Assembly: GCA_963169155.1 (NCBI GenBank)
Contig: CAUJGI010000216.1
Coordinates: 1-15,685 of the forward strand
Source: Chloroflexota bacterium
GTDB lineage: Bacteria; Chloroflexota; Anaerolineae; Promineifilales; Promineifilaceae
Length of the DNA stretch: 15,685 nt
Reading direction: 5' to 3'
Every line of letters begins with the position of its first letter. Positions within the stretch are counted from its first letter, which is position 1. Of this stretch, positions 7,719-15,433 are shown one piece after another. Position numbers and translations under genes: made by a program. Below the pieces are notes generated by a model. It worked only from the letters and a program-made list of their open reading frames with translations. It made no database searches and was not told where the DNA came from.

Positions 7719-7744
7719 GTAACCGGTTACGTAACCGGTTACAT
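7717..7744. promoter_or_regulatory. double LacI-type operator, perfect 28-bp palindrome
   Basis: Two directly abutting copies of the palindrome GTAACCGGTTAC (7719-7730 and 7731-7742) flanked by AT and AT make a perfect inverted repeat of 28 bases. The central CG in each 12-mer is the usual centre of LacI/GalR-family operators. It starts at the -10 box of the regulator gene and ends 14 bases before its ATG, so the repressor very likely controls its own gene. It also lies about 95 bases upstream of the divergent -10 box of the transporter gene. I found no further copy in the window, including the spacer before the binding-protein gene. Confidence 0.85.
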
Positions 7745-7758
7745 AAAAGTGCAATTTT

Positions 7759-8784
7759 ATGACCAAACGCTCCCATTCAATTACCATTCGTGATGTTGCC
7801 CGTAAAGCCGGTGTTTCTGTAGCGACCGTTAGTCGGTACATTAACCAAAATGCACCGGTTTCTGAAAAGCTGGCGGCACGCATTGAAGCGGTAATGGATC
7901 AGCTGGATTACGTGCCTCATGAGACAGCCCGCCAGCTGGCATTATCTACCAGAAACGCGGTTGGCCTGCTGTTGACCAACATGCACAATCCATTTTTTGG
8001 CCCCCTCCTGGCTGGTGTGGAAGGCGTCGTTCGGGAAAATGGTTACAACTTACTGGTTGCCTCTTACCATTCCAATTTGCGAGCAGAATCGAACCTGCCC
8101 CTAGGGCCGCACAACACCGACGGAATTATTGCTTTTGCCGACAGCTTAAACGATAAAGAAATTGCTTCTTTCTATGAGCGGGACTTTCCCATTGTCCTAA
8201 TTCATAAAACGCCCGCAAATTCATGGGCGATACCCTTTACGACAATTGAAAACAAGGCGGCGACGCGGAAACTGATCAACCACCTGATTACGGTGCATAA
8301 CCGCTGTCGTATTATTTTGATGCGTGGTTCTGAGCAACAGGAAGATGCACACTGGCGGGAAGAAGGCTTCCGCGCGGCTTTGGAAGAGCACGGCATTCCC
8401 TTTGATGAGCGGCTGGTTTTGGCTGGCTCTTTTGAGAGTGAAGTTGCTTACAACTCGTTGAAATGTTTCCTGTCTGACCCCCATCATCCCGATTTTGATG
8501 CGGTGTTTGCTGGCGACGACGATGCGGCCATTGGCGTTTATGATGCGTTAAAGGAAGCGGGCTACCGAATCCCTGACGACATTAGCGTGGTTGGGTTTGA
8601 TGATTCGCTCATGGCGCCCTTTATGTCACCCCCTTTGACAACTGTGCGAGCACCTACAGAAAAGGTTGGGCAATCTGTTGCCCGTCAACTTTTTTGTTTA
8701 CTAGAGAAAAAAGAACCCGAGCTTGTTACTTTATTACCCACAGAAATGATTTTGCGTCAGTCCTGTGGTTGTAAAGAATCTTAA
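7759..8784 (+). CDS. LacI-family transcriptional regulator
   Basis: A 341-residue regulator of standard length. The N-terminal helix-turn-helix and hinge cover residues 8-60: TIRDVARKAGVSVATVSRYI, then the hinge-helix region YVPHETARQLA. The rest is a periplasmic-binding-protein-like sensor domain, with VGLLLTNMHNPFFGPLLAGV at its start, DAVFAGDDDAAIGVYDALKE in the middle and DISVVGFDDSLMAPFMSPPL near the end. It ends in a CGC motif common in this family. It is predicted to bind the double GTAACCGGTTAC operator before its own gene. It precedes an ABC sugar transport operon on the same strand, 304 bases away, so its effector is probably the imported sugar or its phosphate; the exact ligand cannot be read from the sequence. 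Confidence 0.92.
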   Translation: MTKRSHSITIRDVARKAGVSVATVSRYINQNAPVSEKLAARIEAVMDQLDYVPHETARQLALSTRNAVGLLLTNMHNPFFGPLLAGVEGVVRENGYNLLVASYHSNLRAESNLPLGPHNTDGIIAFADSLNDKEIASFYERDFPIVLIHKTPANSWAIPFTTIENKAATRKLINHLITVHNRCRIILMRGSEQQEDAHWREEGFRAALEEHGIPFDERLVLAGSFESEVAYNSLKCFLSDPHHPDFDAVFAGDDDAAIGVYDALKEAGYRIPDDISVVGFDDSLMAPFMSPPLTTVRAPTEKVGQSVARQLFCLLEKKEPELVTLLPTEMILRQSCGCKES

Positions 8785-9088
8785 CTGAACAGCGTACATT
8801 GTTTGAAGCGGCCGTTCTTGTAGCCTGTCCGCGTCGCGGTAAATAGACGTAGGAAACGGCCGTTACCCGCCATGTTTGTGGCTGGCAGCCTCTACGTTTT
8901 CCGGCTGCTTATCCCTGCACGTACCAAAGGAGGTGAGGCAAGCGCGTTCATAAACTCAATTGTGATGTCGAAGAATCCATTCATTGTTTGTTGGGTCTAG
9001 GGGTTCCTGTGCCTGGTAAGTTGACTCAGTTCAGGAATCATGACGGCTTTTACATAATTCACCATAACCTTTTTAAGGAGAGAAGATA
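8785..9088 (+). other. intergenic region between regulator and binding-protein genes
   Basis: This 304-base spacer holds two members of the dispersed palindrome family (GCGGCCGTT at 8808-8816 and AACGGCCGTT at 8855-8864), an inverted repeat GCAGCC/GGCTGC (8885-8890 and 8903-8908, loop 12) with no T-tract, an isolated perfect Shine-Dalgarno-like sequence (8926-8936), and the real AAGGAGAG of the next gene (9075-9082). No LacI-type operator copy and no well-spaced promoter were found, so read-through from the regulator gene is possible. Confidence 0.55.
8926..8936 (+). other. orphan Shine-Dalgarno-like sequence
   Basis: AAAGGAGGTGA is an eleven-base perfect complement to the standard 16S rRNA 3' end, yet no start codon lies at a normal distance. 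The nearest are GTG 8962 and ATG 8965, 25 or more bases away, which would open a 12-codon peptide ending at TAG 8998-9000. Confidence 0.4.
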
Positions 9089-10594
9089 ATGAATCAAGTA
9101 CGATATAAGCTGTTAGTCTTGTTTTTCATCTTTGCCCTGGCATTGGCTGCATGTGGTGGGGGAACCACAGAAGAGTCCACCACTGACACCGAAAGTGATG
9201 CCAGTACCGACACGACAACCACCGAAACCGAACCAGAAGAAGCCGAAGCGCCCGCTGAAGAAGAAGCCGCCAGCACCGGTGACCGTGTGCAAATCCGCTG
9301 GTTTGTTGGTTTGGGTACCGGCACGGACGCGCAGCAGGTAGCGGTTCAAGAAGAAGTTGTGGCCGATTTCAACAGCTCGCAGGACGAAATTGAGCTGATT
9401 ATGGAAATTGTGCCGAACGAAGCGGCCGTTGACGCCCTGGCCACCCAAATTGCTTCCGGGAGCGGCCCCGACATCGTTGGCCCGGTGGGTTGGACTGGTT
9501 CCAACGCCTTCCAGGGACAATGGCTCGATATTGGTCCGTACATTGAATCTTCTGGTTTCGATACCTCTATTTTTGACCCGGCCCTGATTGATTCTTACCA
9601 GACAGAAGATGGGCAGGTTGGCTTGCCGTTTGCGGTGTTCCCTGCGGCCGTTTACTACGTACCCGCCATGTTTGATGAACTGGATCTGGCCTACCCGCCC
9701 TCCAATTACGGCGACATGTACGAATTGGATGGTGAAATGGTGGAATGGAACTGGGATACCTTCACCGAGGTTGCCCGCCGTATGACCATTGACATCAACG
9801 GTAACAACTCACTGGATGAAGGCTTCGACCGCACCCAGATCGTTCAGGTTGGCTACAGCCCGCAGTGGCAGACCCATGTCAACTACATGGCTTCCTACCG
9901 TGCTGGAGCTACGCGCATTGTTGCTGGCGAAGAAGGCAACTACTCCCTCGAATACCCGGCCGAATGGAAAGAAGCCATTCAATGGTTCTACGATGGTATT
10001 TGGGGTGAACAACCCTTTATTGCCAACGGCGCGCTGTCCGGTTCCCCCGAATTTGGCAATGGCAACCTCTTCAACAGCGGCCGTGCCGCGATGGCTATCA
10101 CCCCCCTGTGGTATACCTGCTGCCTGGGTGAGTTTAGAGATGCGGGCCTTGAGTTCCAGGCCGGCACCCTGCCCTTGGGCGACGATGGTGAGTACCACGG
10201 CCGTGTTGATGCCGACACCTTCCGTATCTGGAAAGGCACCGACACCCCTGAAGAAGCTTTCACCGTTTTGACCTACCTCATCACGAATGGTGCCGACAAA
10301 CTGCTGCCAGTCTATGGGGCTATGCCCGCTATCGCTGAAAAGCAGGAACCTTTCTTCGCCGTCAAATCAAACGACTATCCCTTTGTGCTGCCCGAGACCT
10401 GGGAAGTCTTCAAAGCTGGCCTGGCTTACCCGGACGCCCCCAGCGCTGAGCAGTATCAACCCAACCATCAGGAGTCGTGGAATCGTGAGCAGGCTTTCTT
10501 TGATCTGCTGCAAAACACCTCACCGGAAGAGTTGGACTTTGATGCTGAATGGGCCAAACTGATCGAAGACGTAAACGTTATTTACAACAGATAG
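9089..10594 (+). CDS. ABC transporter sugar-binding lipoprotein
   Basis: A 501-residue extracellular solute-binding protein (family 1 type). The N-terminus is a lipoprotein signal: KLLVLFFIFALALAAC with a LAAC lipobox, making Cys22 the lipidated residue. Residues 23-62 are a Thr/Glu/Ala-rich acidic linker that holds the binding domain away from the membrane. The mature domain begins with IRWFVGLGTGTD and contains GSGPDIV, typical of this family, plus a DINGNNSLDEGFD stretch (235-247) that resembles a calcium-binding loop seen in related proteins. ATG 9089 follows AAGGAGAG (9075-9082) at good spacing. It precedes two permease genes. No ATPase gene is present in the window; a shared MsmK-type ATPase elsewhere is likely. 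The sugar bound is unknown; the linked GH18, GH4 and kinase genes suggest an oligosaccharide with GlcNAc or glucose. Confidence 0.92.
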   Translation: MNQVRYKLLVLFFIFALALAACGGGTTEESTTDTESDASTDTTTTETEPEEAEAPAEEEAASTGDRVQIRWFVGLGTGTDAQQVAVQEEVVADFNSSQDEIELIMEIVPNEAAVDALATQIASGSGPDIVGPVGWTGSNAFQGQWLDIGPYIESSGFDTSIFDPALIDSYQTEDGQVGLPFAVFPAAVYYVPAMFDELDLAYPPSNYGDMYELDGEMVEWNWDTFTEVARRMTIDINGNNSLDEGFDRTQIVQVGYSPQWQTHVNYMASYRAGATRIVAGEEGNYSLEYPAEWKEAIQWFYDGIWGEQPFIANGALSGSPEFGNGNLFNSGRAAMAITPLWYTCCLGEFRDAGLEFQAGTLPLGDDGEYHGRVDADTFRIWKGTDTPEEAFTVLTYLITNGADKLLPVYGAMPAIAEKQEPFFAVKSNDYPFVLPETWEVFKAGLAYPDAPSAEQYQPNHQESWNREQAFFDLLQNTSPEELDFDAEWAKLIEDVNVIYNR

Positions 10595-10616
10595 TTTAGC
10601 CGTTTGCCACCGGTAG

Positions 10617-10661
10617 AAATGGGTGGGCTGTCTTGCACCAAGTCAGGCAGTCCACTCATTT
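10617..10661 (+). other. 17-bp stem-loop after the binding-protein gene
   Basis: Arms 10617-10633 and 10645-10661 pair over 17 positions (14 Watson-Crick, three G-U) with an 11-base loop, starting 23 bases after the stop codon. No T-tract follows, so it is more likely an mRNA 3'-end stabiliser or attenuator than a simple terminator. Such a structure can keep the binding-protein message more abundant than the permease messages downstream. Confidence 0.65.
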
Positions 10662-10665
10662 ACTC

Positions 10666-10689
10666 TGTAATGCTCTGGGAAGCATTGCA
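10666..10689 (+). other. second stem-loop after the binding-protein gene
   Basis: TGTAATGCT (10666-10674) pairs with AGCATTGCA (10681-10689) around a six-base CTGGGA loop, nine pairs including one G-U. It lies four bases past the larger hairpin. It is followed by AAATG rather than a T run. Confidence 0.5.
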
Positions 10690-10897
10690 AAATGTAGGTG
10701 CCGCCGCCAATATTTTGAGCCGGGCGTCACTCCCGCTAAACTAATTCATGTATGATTCAGACCAGTGGTCGGGAGCCCATCTGGTGAGCGTGTGAGAAGA
10801 GCAGCTTGCTAGAGACTATCGAGACCTTTCATAAACTGAAAACACAGAGTTTTAAGTGATGAAAGCTTTATAGGCTTGATTTAGAGGAGAAGAGACA

Positions 10898-11899
10898 ATG
10901 TTACAAGAACTAAGCAGCGGTGTTCCTAAGCTACCTTCTTTAAAAAGCTACCGAAAACTGTCGTCGCTCAGACGCCGGGAGATGAAATGGGGCTTGACCT
11001 TTCTTTCACCCTGGTTAATTGGCTTTGTGCTGTTCACCATGCTGCCGTTATTTGCCAGCCTGATTTTCAGCTTCCTTGATCTCAGAATCACCGACGGCAT
11101 TTTGACGCAGCCGGATTTCATCGGGTTGGAAAACTATGCCACCATGATGAAAGACCCCCAAATCTGGTCTCGGGAAGGCGGCACCCTGGGGTCATTGTGG
11201 ATCACCATCAGATTTGGCCTGATTGCTTTGCCGGTCGGCATTATCGTGCCTCTCGCCCTGGCGGTTTTGTTAAACAGCCCTCATTTGAAAGGGAAATCTT
11301 TTTTCCGCAGCATGTTTTACATGCCTTACATTATTCCTTTTGTGGCGGCTATCTTTTTGTGGGGCGGTATGCTGAATCCAGAGACGGGTTGGATTAACCG
11401 TTCTTTGATGTTCCTTGGTTTCCCCCGCGAGAGCGTGCCGAATTGGGCCAACGACGTCAACTGGGTTTACCCGGCTTATGTCATTTTGGGCATCTGGGGC
11501 ATTGGCAATGCCATGCTTATTTTTTTAGCTGGCCTTCAGGGTGTTCCCACCGAACTTTATGACGCTGCCAAGGTCGACGGCGCCAACAAGTGGCAGCAGT
11601 TCTGGAAAGTCACGTTTCCCATGATTTCGCCGGTGGTTTTTTATAACATTACCTTGAGCATCGTGGGTCTGTTCCAATACTTCCTGGTACCGCTTGTGGT
11701 GAATAATGGCACAGGCCGTCCTGGGGGTGCAACCAACTTCTTTAATCTTTATCTGTATAAGACATTTTTTACTTTTCAAAGAATGGGGTACGGCTCAGCC
11801 ATGGCCTGGTTGCTGTTTGCCATTATTCTTTTAGTTACCCTGGTTTTGTTTGGCACGGCGCGTTATTGGGTCTTTTACGCCGGTGAAGGCCGCCGTTAG
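10898..11899 (+). CDS. ABC sugar transporter permease (MalF type)
   Basis: A 333-residue inner-membrane permease with six main hydrophobic segments; the first is LTFLSPWLIGFVLFTMLPLF near residue 35. The cytoplasmic EAA loop that docks the ATPase reads ELYDAAKVDGANKWQQFWKV followed by TFPMISP. FIGLENYATM after the first segment and SFFRSMFYMPYIIP are standard for the MalF/UgpA branch. An unusually long, basic N-terminal extension of about 30 residues (LKSYRKLSSLRRREMKWG) precedes the first membrane segment. ATG 10898 follows AGAGGAGA. It pairs with the second permease 130 bases downstream and the lipoprotein upstream to form an importer. Confidence 0.92.
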   Translation: MLQELSSGVPKLPSLKSYRKLSSLRRREMKWGLTFLSPWLIGFVLFTMLPLFASLIFSFLDLRITDGILTQPDFIGLENYATMMKDPQIWSREGGTLGSLWITIRFGLIALPVGIIVPLALAVLLNSPHLKGKSFFRSMFYMPYIIPFVAAIFLWGGMLNPETGWINRSLMFLGFPRESVPNWANDVNWVYPAYVILGIWGIGNAMLIFLAGLQGVPTELYDAAKVDGANKWQQFWKVTFPMISPVVFYNITLSIVGLFQYFLVPLVVNNGTGRPGGATNFFNLYLYKTFFTFQRMGYGSAMAWLLFAIILLVTLVLFGTARYWVFYAGEGRR

Positions 11900-11952
11900 G
11901 TAAACCGCACAAAATTCTTGAAAGAAAAAGGCGTGTGTTTGGTGCGGTTTAC
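11900..11952 (+). repeat. 11-bp perfect inverted repeat directly after permease 1
   Basis: GTAAACCGCAC (11900-11910), beginning on the base after the permease stop codon, is matched exactly by GTGCGGTTTAC (11942-11952). The 31-base loop is purine-rich. No T-tract follows, so a terminator is unlikely; an RNA structure or a protein-binding site is possible. Confidence 0.6.
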
Positions 11953-11956
11953 TCAG

Positions 11957-12007
11957 GTAATTGGCAAATTTGACGTCAATCATTTTTGAGAAACCTTTCC
12001 CAATTAC
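11957..12007 (+). repeat. 8-bp inverted repeat before the second permease
   Basis: GTAATTGG (11957-11964) is matched by CCAATTAC (12000-12007) across 35 bases, and the loop contains a ten-base palindrome TTGACGTCAA (11970-11979). It sits just upstream of the ribosome binding site of permease 2. Confidence 0.4.
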
Positions 12008-12020
12008 ATGGTCCACCAGT

Positions 12021-12028
12021 GAGGAAAG
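12021..12028 (+). promoter_or_regulatory. ribosome binding site fixing the permease 2 start
   Basis: GAGGAAAG four bases before ATG 12033. It favours this start over the longer frame that opens at TTG 11961, which has no ribosome binding site and would add a 24-residue stretch unlike the family. Confidence 0.7.
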
Positions 12029-12032
12029 AGAA

Positions 12033-13103
12033 ATGGACAGCAGAAAAAGAAAAAGAGAATTCATGAATGCAGGGAAGTCGGGACTGGTTACCTTAATAAC
12101 GCTGGCGTTGCTGTTTATCTTTTTGTCCCCATTTGCCTTCATGGTTTTTACGTCGCTGAAATCCCAAAGCCAGATTACCTCTGTGGGATCACCGATTTGG
12201 CCAGCGGAGTCAGCGTCTTTTGAATTTAATGGAGAGGAGTTAGAGCAGTATACGGTGCCTATGAATACCTGTGTAGGCAGCGAAAACGACACATCGGAAC
12301 GAAGCCTGGCTATTGTGGACAAAGGGCTGCGGGAAAGTGTGTTTATTGACCCGGGTAATCTTGAACGCGGTGAATTTGCCTGTACTGTTTCGTGGCGTGC
12401 CCTGGATCGGCCGTGGGAGTTAGCGCCTGCCTGGAGCAACTACAGCGAAGTTTGGGAGACCATCGAAATTCCAAAAGTTATGTGGAATACGTTCTTCTAT
12501 GCCATGACTACCCTGGTGGGCACGCTTATTTCCTGTACGCTGGTGGCTTATGGCTTTGCCCGGTTCCAGTTCCCGGGTCGTGATTTCCTGTTTATTGTCC
12601 TCATCTCCACTATCTTTTTGCCCGCGTTTGTCACGGTGATTCCGACGTACACGTTCTTCCAAAAGATTGGCTGGGTGGGTACGTGGCTACCGTTGATTGT
12701 GCCGCACTTTTTCGCCAATGCATATAACGTGTTCTTGCTGCGGCAATATTTCATGACGATGCCACGCGCTCTGGATGAGGCGGCGATGATCGATGGGGCC
12801 GGGCCGCTGCGAGTGTTGTGGTCGGTAATTATTCCGCAGTCTTACCCGGTGCTGCTGGCCGTTACGGTGTTCCACATTGTGTTTGCCTGGAATGACTTCT
12901 TTGGTCCGCTGATTTATCTCTCCACCAACCGGGATGCGCAGCCGATTTCCGTGGTGCTACGCACGTTTAACGGTGTATATGGTTCCAGCCCGCAGCTCAT
13001 TCAAGCCGGGTCGTTAATGGCTCTACTGGCGCCTTTGCTGCTGTTTGTTTTTGCGCAGCGCTTCTTTGTACAGGGCATTGTGATTACTGGCGTAGAAAAA
13101 TAA
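12033..13103 (+). CDS. ABC sugar transporter permease (MalG type) with an extracellular insertion
   Basis: A 356-residue permease, longer than the usual 270-300. The first membrane segment (residues 18-41) is followed not by the usual short loop but by about 70 extra residues (roughly 65-132), including EQYTVPMNTC, SLAIVDKGLRESVFIDP and EFACTVSW, with two cysteines (Cys80, Cys117) that could form a disulfide outside the membrane. The standard permease then resumes at SNYSEVWETIEIPKVMWNTF. The EAA loop is MPRALDEAAMIDGAGPLRVL. The C-terminus QGIVITGVEK is typical of the MalG branch. The start at ATG 12033 is chosen from the GAGGAAAG at 12021. It follows permease 1 after 133 bases containing two inverted repeats and ends 18 bases before the GH4 gene. 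Confidence 0.9.
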   Translation: MDSRKRKREFMNAGKSGLVTLITLALLFIFLSPFAFMVFTSLKSQSQITSVGSPIWPAESASFEFNGEELEQYTVPMNTCVGSENDTSERSLAIVDKGLRESVFIDPGNLERGEFACTVSWRALDRPWELAPAWSNYSEVWETIEIPKVMWNTFFYAMTTLVGTLISCTLVAYGFARFQFPGRDFLFIVLISTIFLPAFVTVIPTYTFFQKIGWVGTWLPLIVPHFFANAYNVFLLRQYFMTMPRALDEAAMIDGAGPLRVLWSVIIPQSYPVLLAVTVFHIVFAWNDFFGPLIYLSTNRDAQPISVVLRTFNGVYGSSPQLIQAGSLMALLAPLLLFVFAQRFFVQGIVITGVEK

Positions 13104-13121
13104 GAAGGCAAAGGTGGCATC

Positions 13122-14417
13122 TTGAAGGTCGCTGTCATGGGTGGAGGTTCCACCTACACACCGGAACTGGTAAATGGATTTCTGGCACGGATTGAGCAGT
13201 TTCCCTTAACGGAACTGTGGCTGGTAGACATTGATGAAGCACGTCTGGCGGTGGTGGGCGGTTTTGCGCAGCGCATGGTGGCGGCGAAGGGCGCGCCATT
13301 TGACGTCATACTTTCGACTGACCAGAAAACGGCCGTCACCCAAGCCACCTACGTCACCACCCAATTGCGGGTAGGGCAAATGCAGGCCCGGCGCGAAGAC
13401 GAATACCTGGGGCTGCGCCACGGCCTCATTGGCCAGGAAACCACCGGCATCGGCGGCATGGCCAAGGCCCTGCGCACCATTCCCGTCATCCTGAGCATTG
13501 CCCGCGATATGCAAGAAGTGGCCCAGCCGGGCGCGATGTTGGTGAACTTTACCAATCCGGCTGGCCTGGTAACCGAAGCACTGAGCCGCTACGCGCCCGA
13601 GGTGCCCAGCGTCGGTGTGTGCAACGTGCCCATCACCGCCAAAATGAAGATTCTGGATCTGCTGGAGCTGGCGATCGGCAAGCGCTTTGCGCCCGATCAG
13701 GCAGAGCTGAACACATTGGGGCTGAACCATCTCTCCTGGCACCGGGGCTTCACCGTGGATGGCGAGGAGGTCTGGCCGCACGTCATGCAGCAGTTTCTGG
13801 CCAAACTTCGTGCCGACGACGAACCGGAGTGGGATCCAGCCCTCATCGATGTGCTGCAAATGATCCCCAACTACTACTTGCAATATTTCTACTCCACGCC
13901 GAAAAAGATGAAGGAGCAGGACAAGTGGCCGCCGTCGCGGGCGGAAGAAGTGATGGCCATCGAAGATGGGCTGCTGGCGCAGTATGCCGATCCGCAGCTG
14001 GCTGAACCGCCAGCGGACTTGATGAAGCGCGGCGGTGCCTGGTATTCCACCGTGGCCACGCAGCTGCTGAATGCCCATTACAACGACCTGGGCGAAACGC
14101 ACGTGGTGAACATTCCGCACCGCGGGGCGGTGGCTGGCTGGCCGGCCGATTGGGTGCTGGAAATGCCAGCAATCGTGCGGCGGGATGGTTTGCAGCCGCT
14201 GCCTGCGCCCCCGCTGCCGTCGGCCCAGTTTGGTTTGCTGGCCCAGGTGAAGGCATATGAACTGCTCACGGTGGAAGCGGCCGTTCATGGGGATCGTAAA
14301 GCCGCTTATGAAGCCTTGTTGGCGCACCCGCTTGGCCCGCCCGTCGAGCGTTTGCAGGCCGTGCTGGACGATATGTTGGCGGTACATCGGCCGTATCTCC
14401 CTCAATTCTGGAGCTAA
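13122..14417 (+). CDS. glycoside hydrolase family 4, 6-phospho-glycosidase type
   Basis: A 431-residue GH4 enzyme of normal length. These enzymes use NAD+ and a divalent metal and cut glycosidic bonds through an oxidation-elimination route. The NAD loop is VAVMGGGSTYTPELVNGF at residue 3. QLRVGQMQARREDE and GLIGQETTGIGG (101-112) follow, then NFTNPAGLV (142-150), the metal ligands Cys167 in GVCNVP and His203 in LNHLSW, and RGGAWYSTVA (303-312). The overall pattern is closest to 6-phospho-beta-glucosidases and chitobiose-6-phosphate hydrolases (LicH, BglT, ChbF), not alpha-galactosidases. The start is TTG 13122, directly at the Rossmann strand; AAGGTGG (13111-13117) lies just upstream. It is 18 bases after permease 2 and 14 before a sugar kinase, so the phosphate may come from that kinase rather than a PTS. 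Confidence 0.9.
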   Translation: MKVAVMGGGSTYTPELVNGFLARIEQFPLTELWLVDIDEARLAVVGGFAQRMVAAKGAPFDVILSTDQKTAVTQATYVTTQLRVGQMQARREDEYLGLRHGLIGQETTGIGGMAKALRTIPVILSIARDMQEVAQPGAMLVNFTNPAGLVTEALSRYAPEVPSVGVCNVPITAKMKILDLLELAIGKRFAPDQAELNTLGLNHLSWHRGFTVDGEEVWPHVMQQFLAKLRADDEPEWDPALIDVLQMIPNYYLQYFYSTPKKMKEQDKWPPSRAEEVMAIEDGLLAQYADPQLAEPPADLMKRGGAWYSTVATQLLNAHYNDLGETHVVNIPHRGAVAGWPADWVLEMPAIVRRDGLQPLPAPPLPSAQFGLLAQVKAYELLTVEAAVHGDRKAAYEALLAHPLGPPVERLQAVLDDMLAVHRPYLPQFWS

Positions 14418-14431
14418 AACAAGGAAAACGC

Positions 14432-15433
14432 ATGCGCTATTTTGTTGGGGTAGACGTGGGCAGCACCAAAACCCACGTGGCGATTGCCGATGAAACCGGG
14501 CACATTGTTGGCTTCGGTAAGTCGGGGTCGGGCAACTACGAAGTAGTTGGCTACGATGGCATGCTTCGCGCTTTAAAGCAAGGGTTTGCCGAGGCCACGG
14601 ACCAGGCCCACATTGCGGTCGATCATCTGGCCGGGGCGGGTTTTGGCCTGGCCGGTTACGACTGGCCCTCGCAAAAAGCAGACATGCTGCAGGTGCTCGA
14701 TCAGCTCAATCTCACCTGCCCCTTGATGTTTGTGAACGATGGTGTGCCGCCGCTGCTAGCCGCCAGCGAAGCGGGCTGGGGCGTCTCGTTGATTGCCGGT
14801 ACCGGGTGCAACTGCCGGGGCTGGGACCGGGAACGGCAGCGCGAAGGGCGGGTGACCGGGCACGGTTACCGCATGGGCGAATTTGCCGGGGCTTCCGAGC
14901 TGGTATGGCGGGCGATGCAGTTGGTCGCTTTTGAATGGACCAAACGGGGCCAGCCTACGGCGTTAACGGATGCCTTTATCACGTTTGCCGGGGCCAAAAG
15001 TCTGGAGGATTTGTTGGAAGGGTATACCAGCGGCTCTCTCTCTGTGAATGCCAGGGCCGCGCCGCTGGTGTTTGCCGTGGCCCGGCAGGGGGACGCCGTG
15101 GCGTTGGATTTGCTGCGCTGGACCGGTCAGGAGCTGGCAGAGATGGCCAAAGCGGTGATCCGGCAGCTTGATTTTGCCGGGGAAACATTTGATGTGGTTT
15201 TGTCCGGCAGTTTGTTTAAGGGGGGACCTTTGTTAATCGACCCGATGTGGCAGGCTTTGACTGCTTTTGCGCCGCAGGCCCGCAAGGTTCACCTGGCGGC
15301 TCCCCCGGTGATGGGCAGCGTGATTTTAGGGATGGAGCAGGCGGGGGTCAAGGCAACGGCCGTTACCCGCCAAACGTTATCCGACTCTCTCTGCCATCTT
15401 TACAATGAGCCGGTTGGACAGCCTGCGCCGTGA
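14432..15433 (+). CDS. BadF/NagK-type sugar kinase
   Basis: A 333-residue ATPase of the BadF/BadG/BcrA/BcrD family, where the single-domain members are mostly N-acetylglucosamine or N-acetylmuramic acid kinases. The ASKHA signatures are visible: phosphate-1 loop GVDVGSTKTHVAIAD (6-20), GAGFGLAGYD (68-77), catalytic Asp103 in FVNDGVPP, phosphate-2 loop SLIAGTGCNCRG (119-130), GHGYRMGEFAGASE (143-156), and the adenosine segment VVLSGSLFKGG. The usual GDEGSG after the phosphate-2 loop is GEFAGA here, a mild departure. ATG 14432 has AAGGAAAA upstream. It follows GH4 after 14 bases and its TGA overlaps the GTG of the GH18 gene, so the three are translated as a unit. Predicted substrate: GlcNAc or a GlcNAc-containing disaccharide; this is inferred. 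Confidence 0.87.
   Translation: MRYFVGVDVGSTKTHVAIADETGHIVGFGKSGSGNYEVVGYDGMLRALKQGFAEATDQAHIAVDHLAGAGFGLAGYDWPSQKADMLQVLDQLNLTCPLMFVNDGVPPLLAASEAGWGVSLIAGTGCNCRGWDRERQREGRVTGHGYRMGEFAGASELVWRAMQLVAFEWTKRGQPTALTDAFITFAGAKSLEDLLEGYTSGSLSVNARAAPLVFAVARQGDAVALDLLRWTGQELAEMAKAVIRQLDFAGETFDVVLSGSLFKGGPLLIDPMWQALTAFAPQARKVHLAAPPVMGSVILGMEQAGVKATAVTRQTLSDSLCHLYNEPVGQPAP

Larger units (their letters stand above)
10595..10897 (+). other. intergenic region between binding protein and first permease
   Basis: A 303-base gap inside the presumed transport operon. It begins with two stem-loops (listed separately) and then about 200 bases in which I see no gene and no strong promoter. It ends with AGAGGAGA (10883-10890), the ribosome binding site of the permease. 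Confidence 0.55.

Noticed and set aside
8885..8908. GCAGCC/GGCTGC inverted repeat as terminator of the LacI gene
   Set aside because: The stem is short with a 12-base loop, lies 100 bases past the stop codon, and no T-tract follows.
9021..9058. TTGACT and CATAAT before the binding-protein gene as a promoter
   Set aside because: The boxes are about 26 bases apart, far from the usual 16-18, and no better pair was found.
11961..12032. Longer N-terminus for permease 2 from TTG 11961
   Set aside because: No ribosome binding site, overlaps the inverted repeat, and the added residues do not resemble the family; GAGGAAAG before ATG 12033 is convincing.
13206..14405. 399-residue open frame antisense to the GH4 gene
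   Set aside because: It lies wholly opposite a clear GH4 gene, is rich in His/Arg/Gln as expected for a shadow frame of GC-rich coding DNA, and has no family resemblance.
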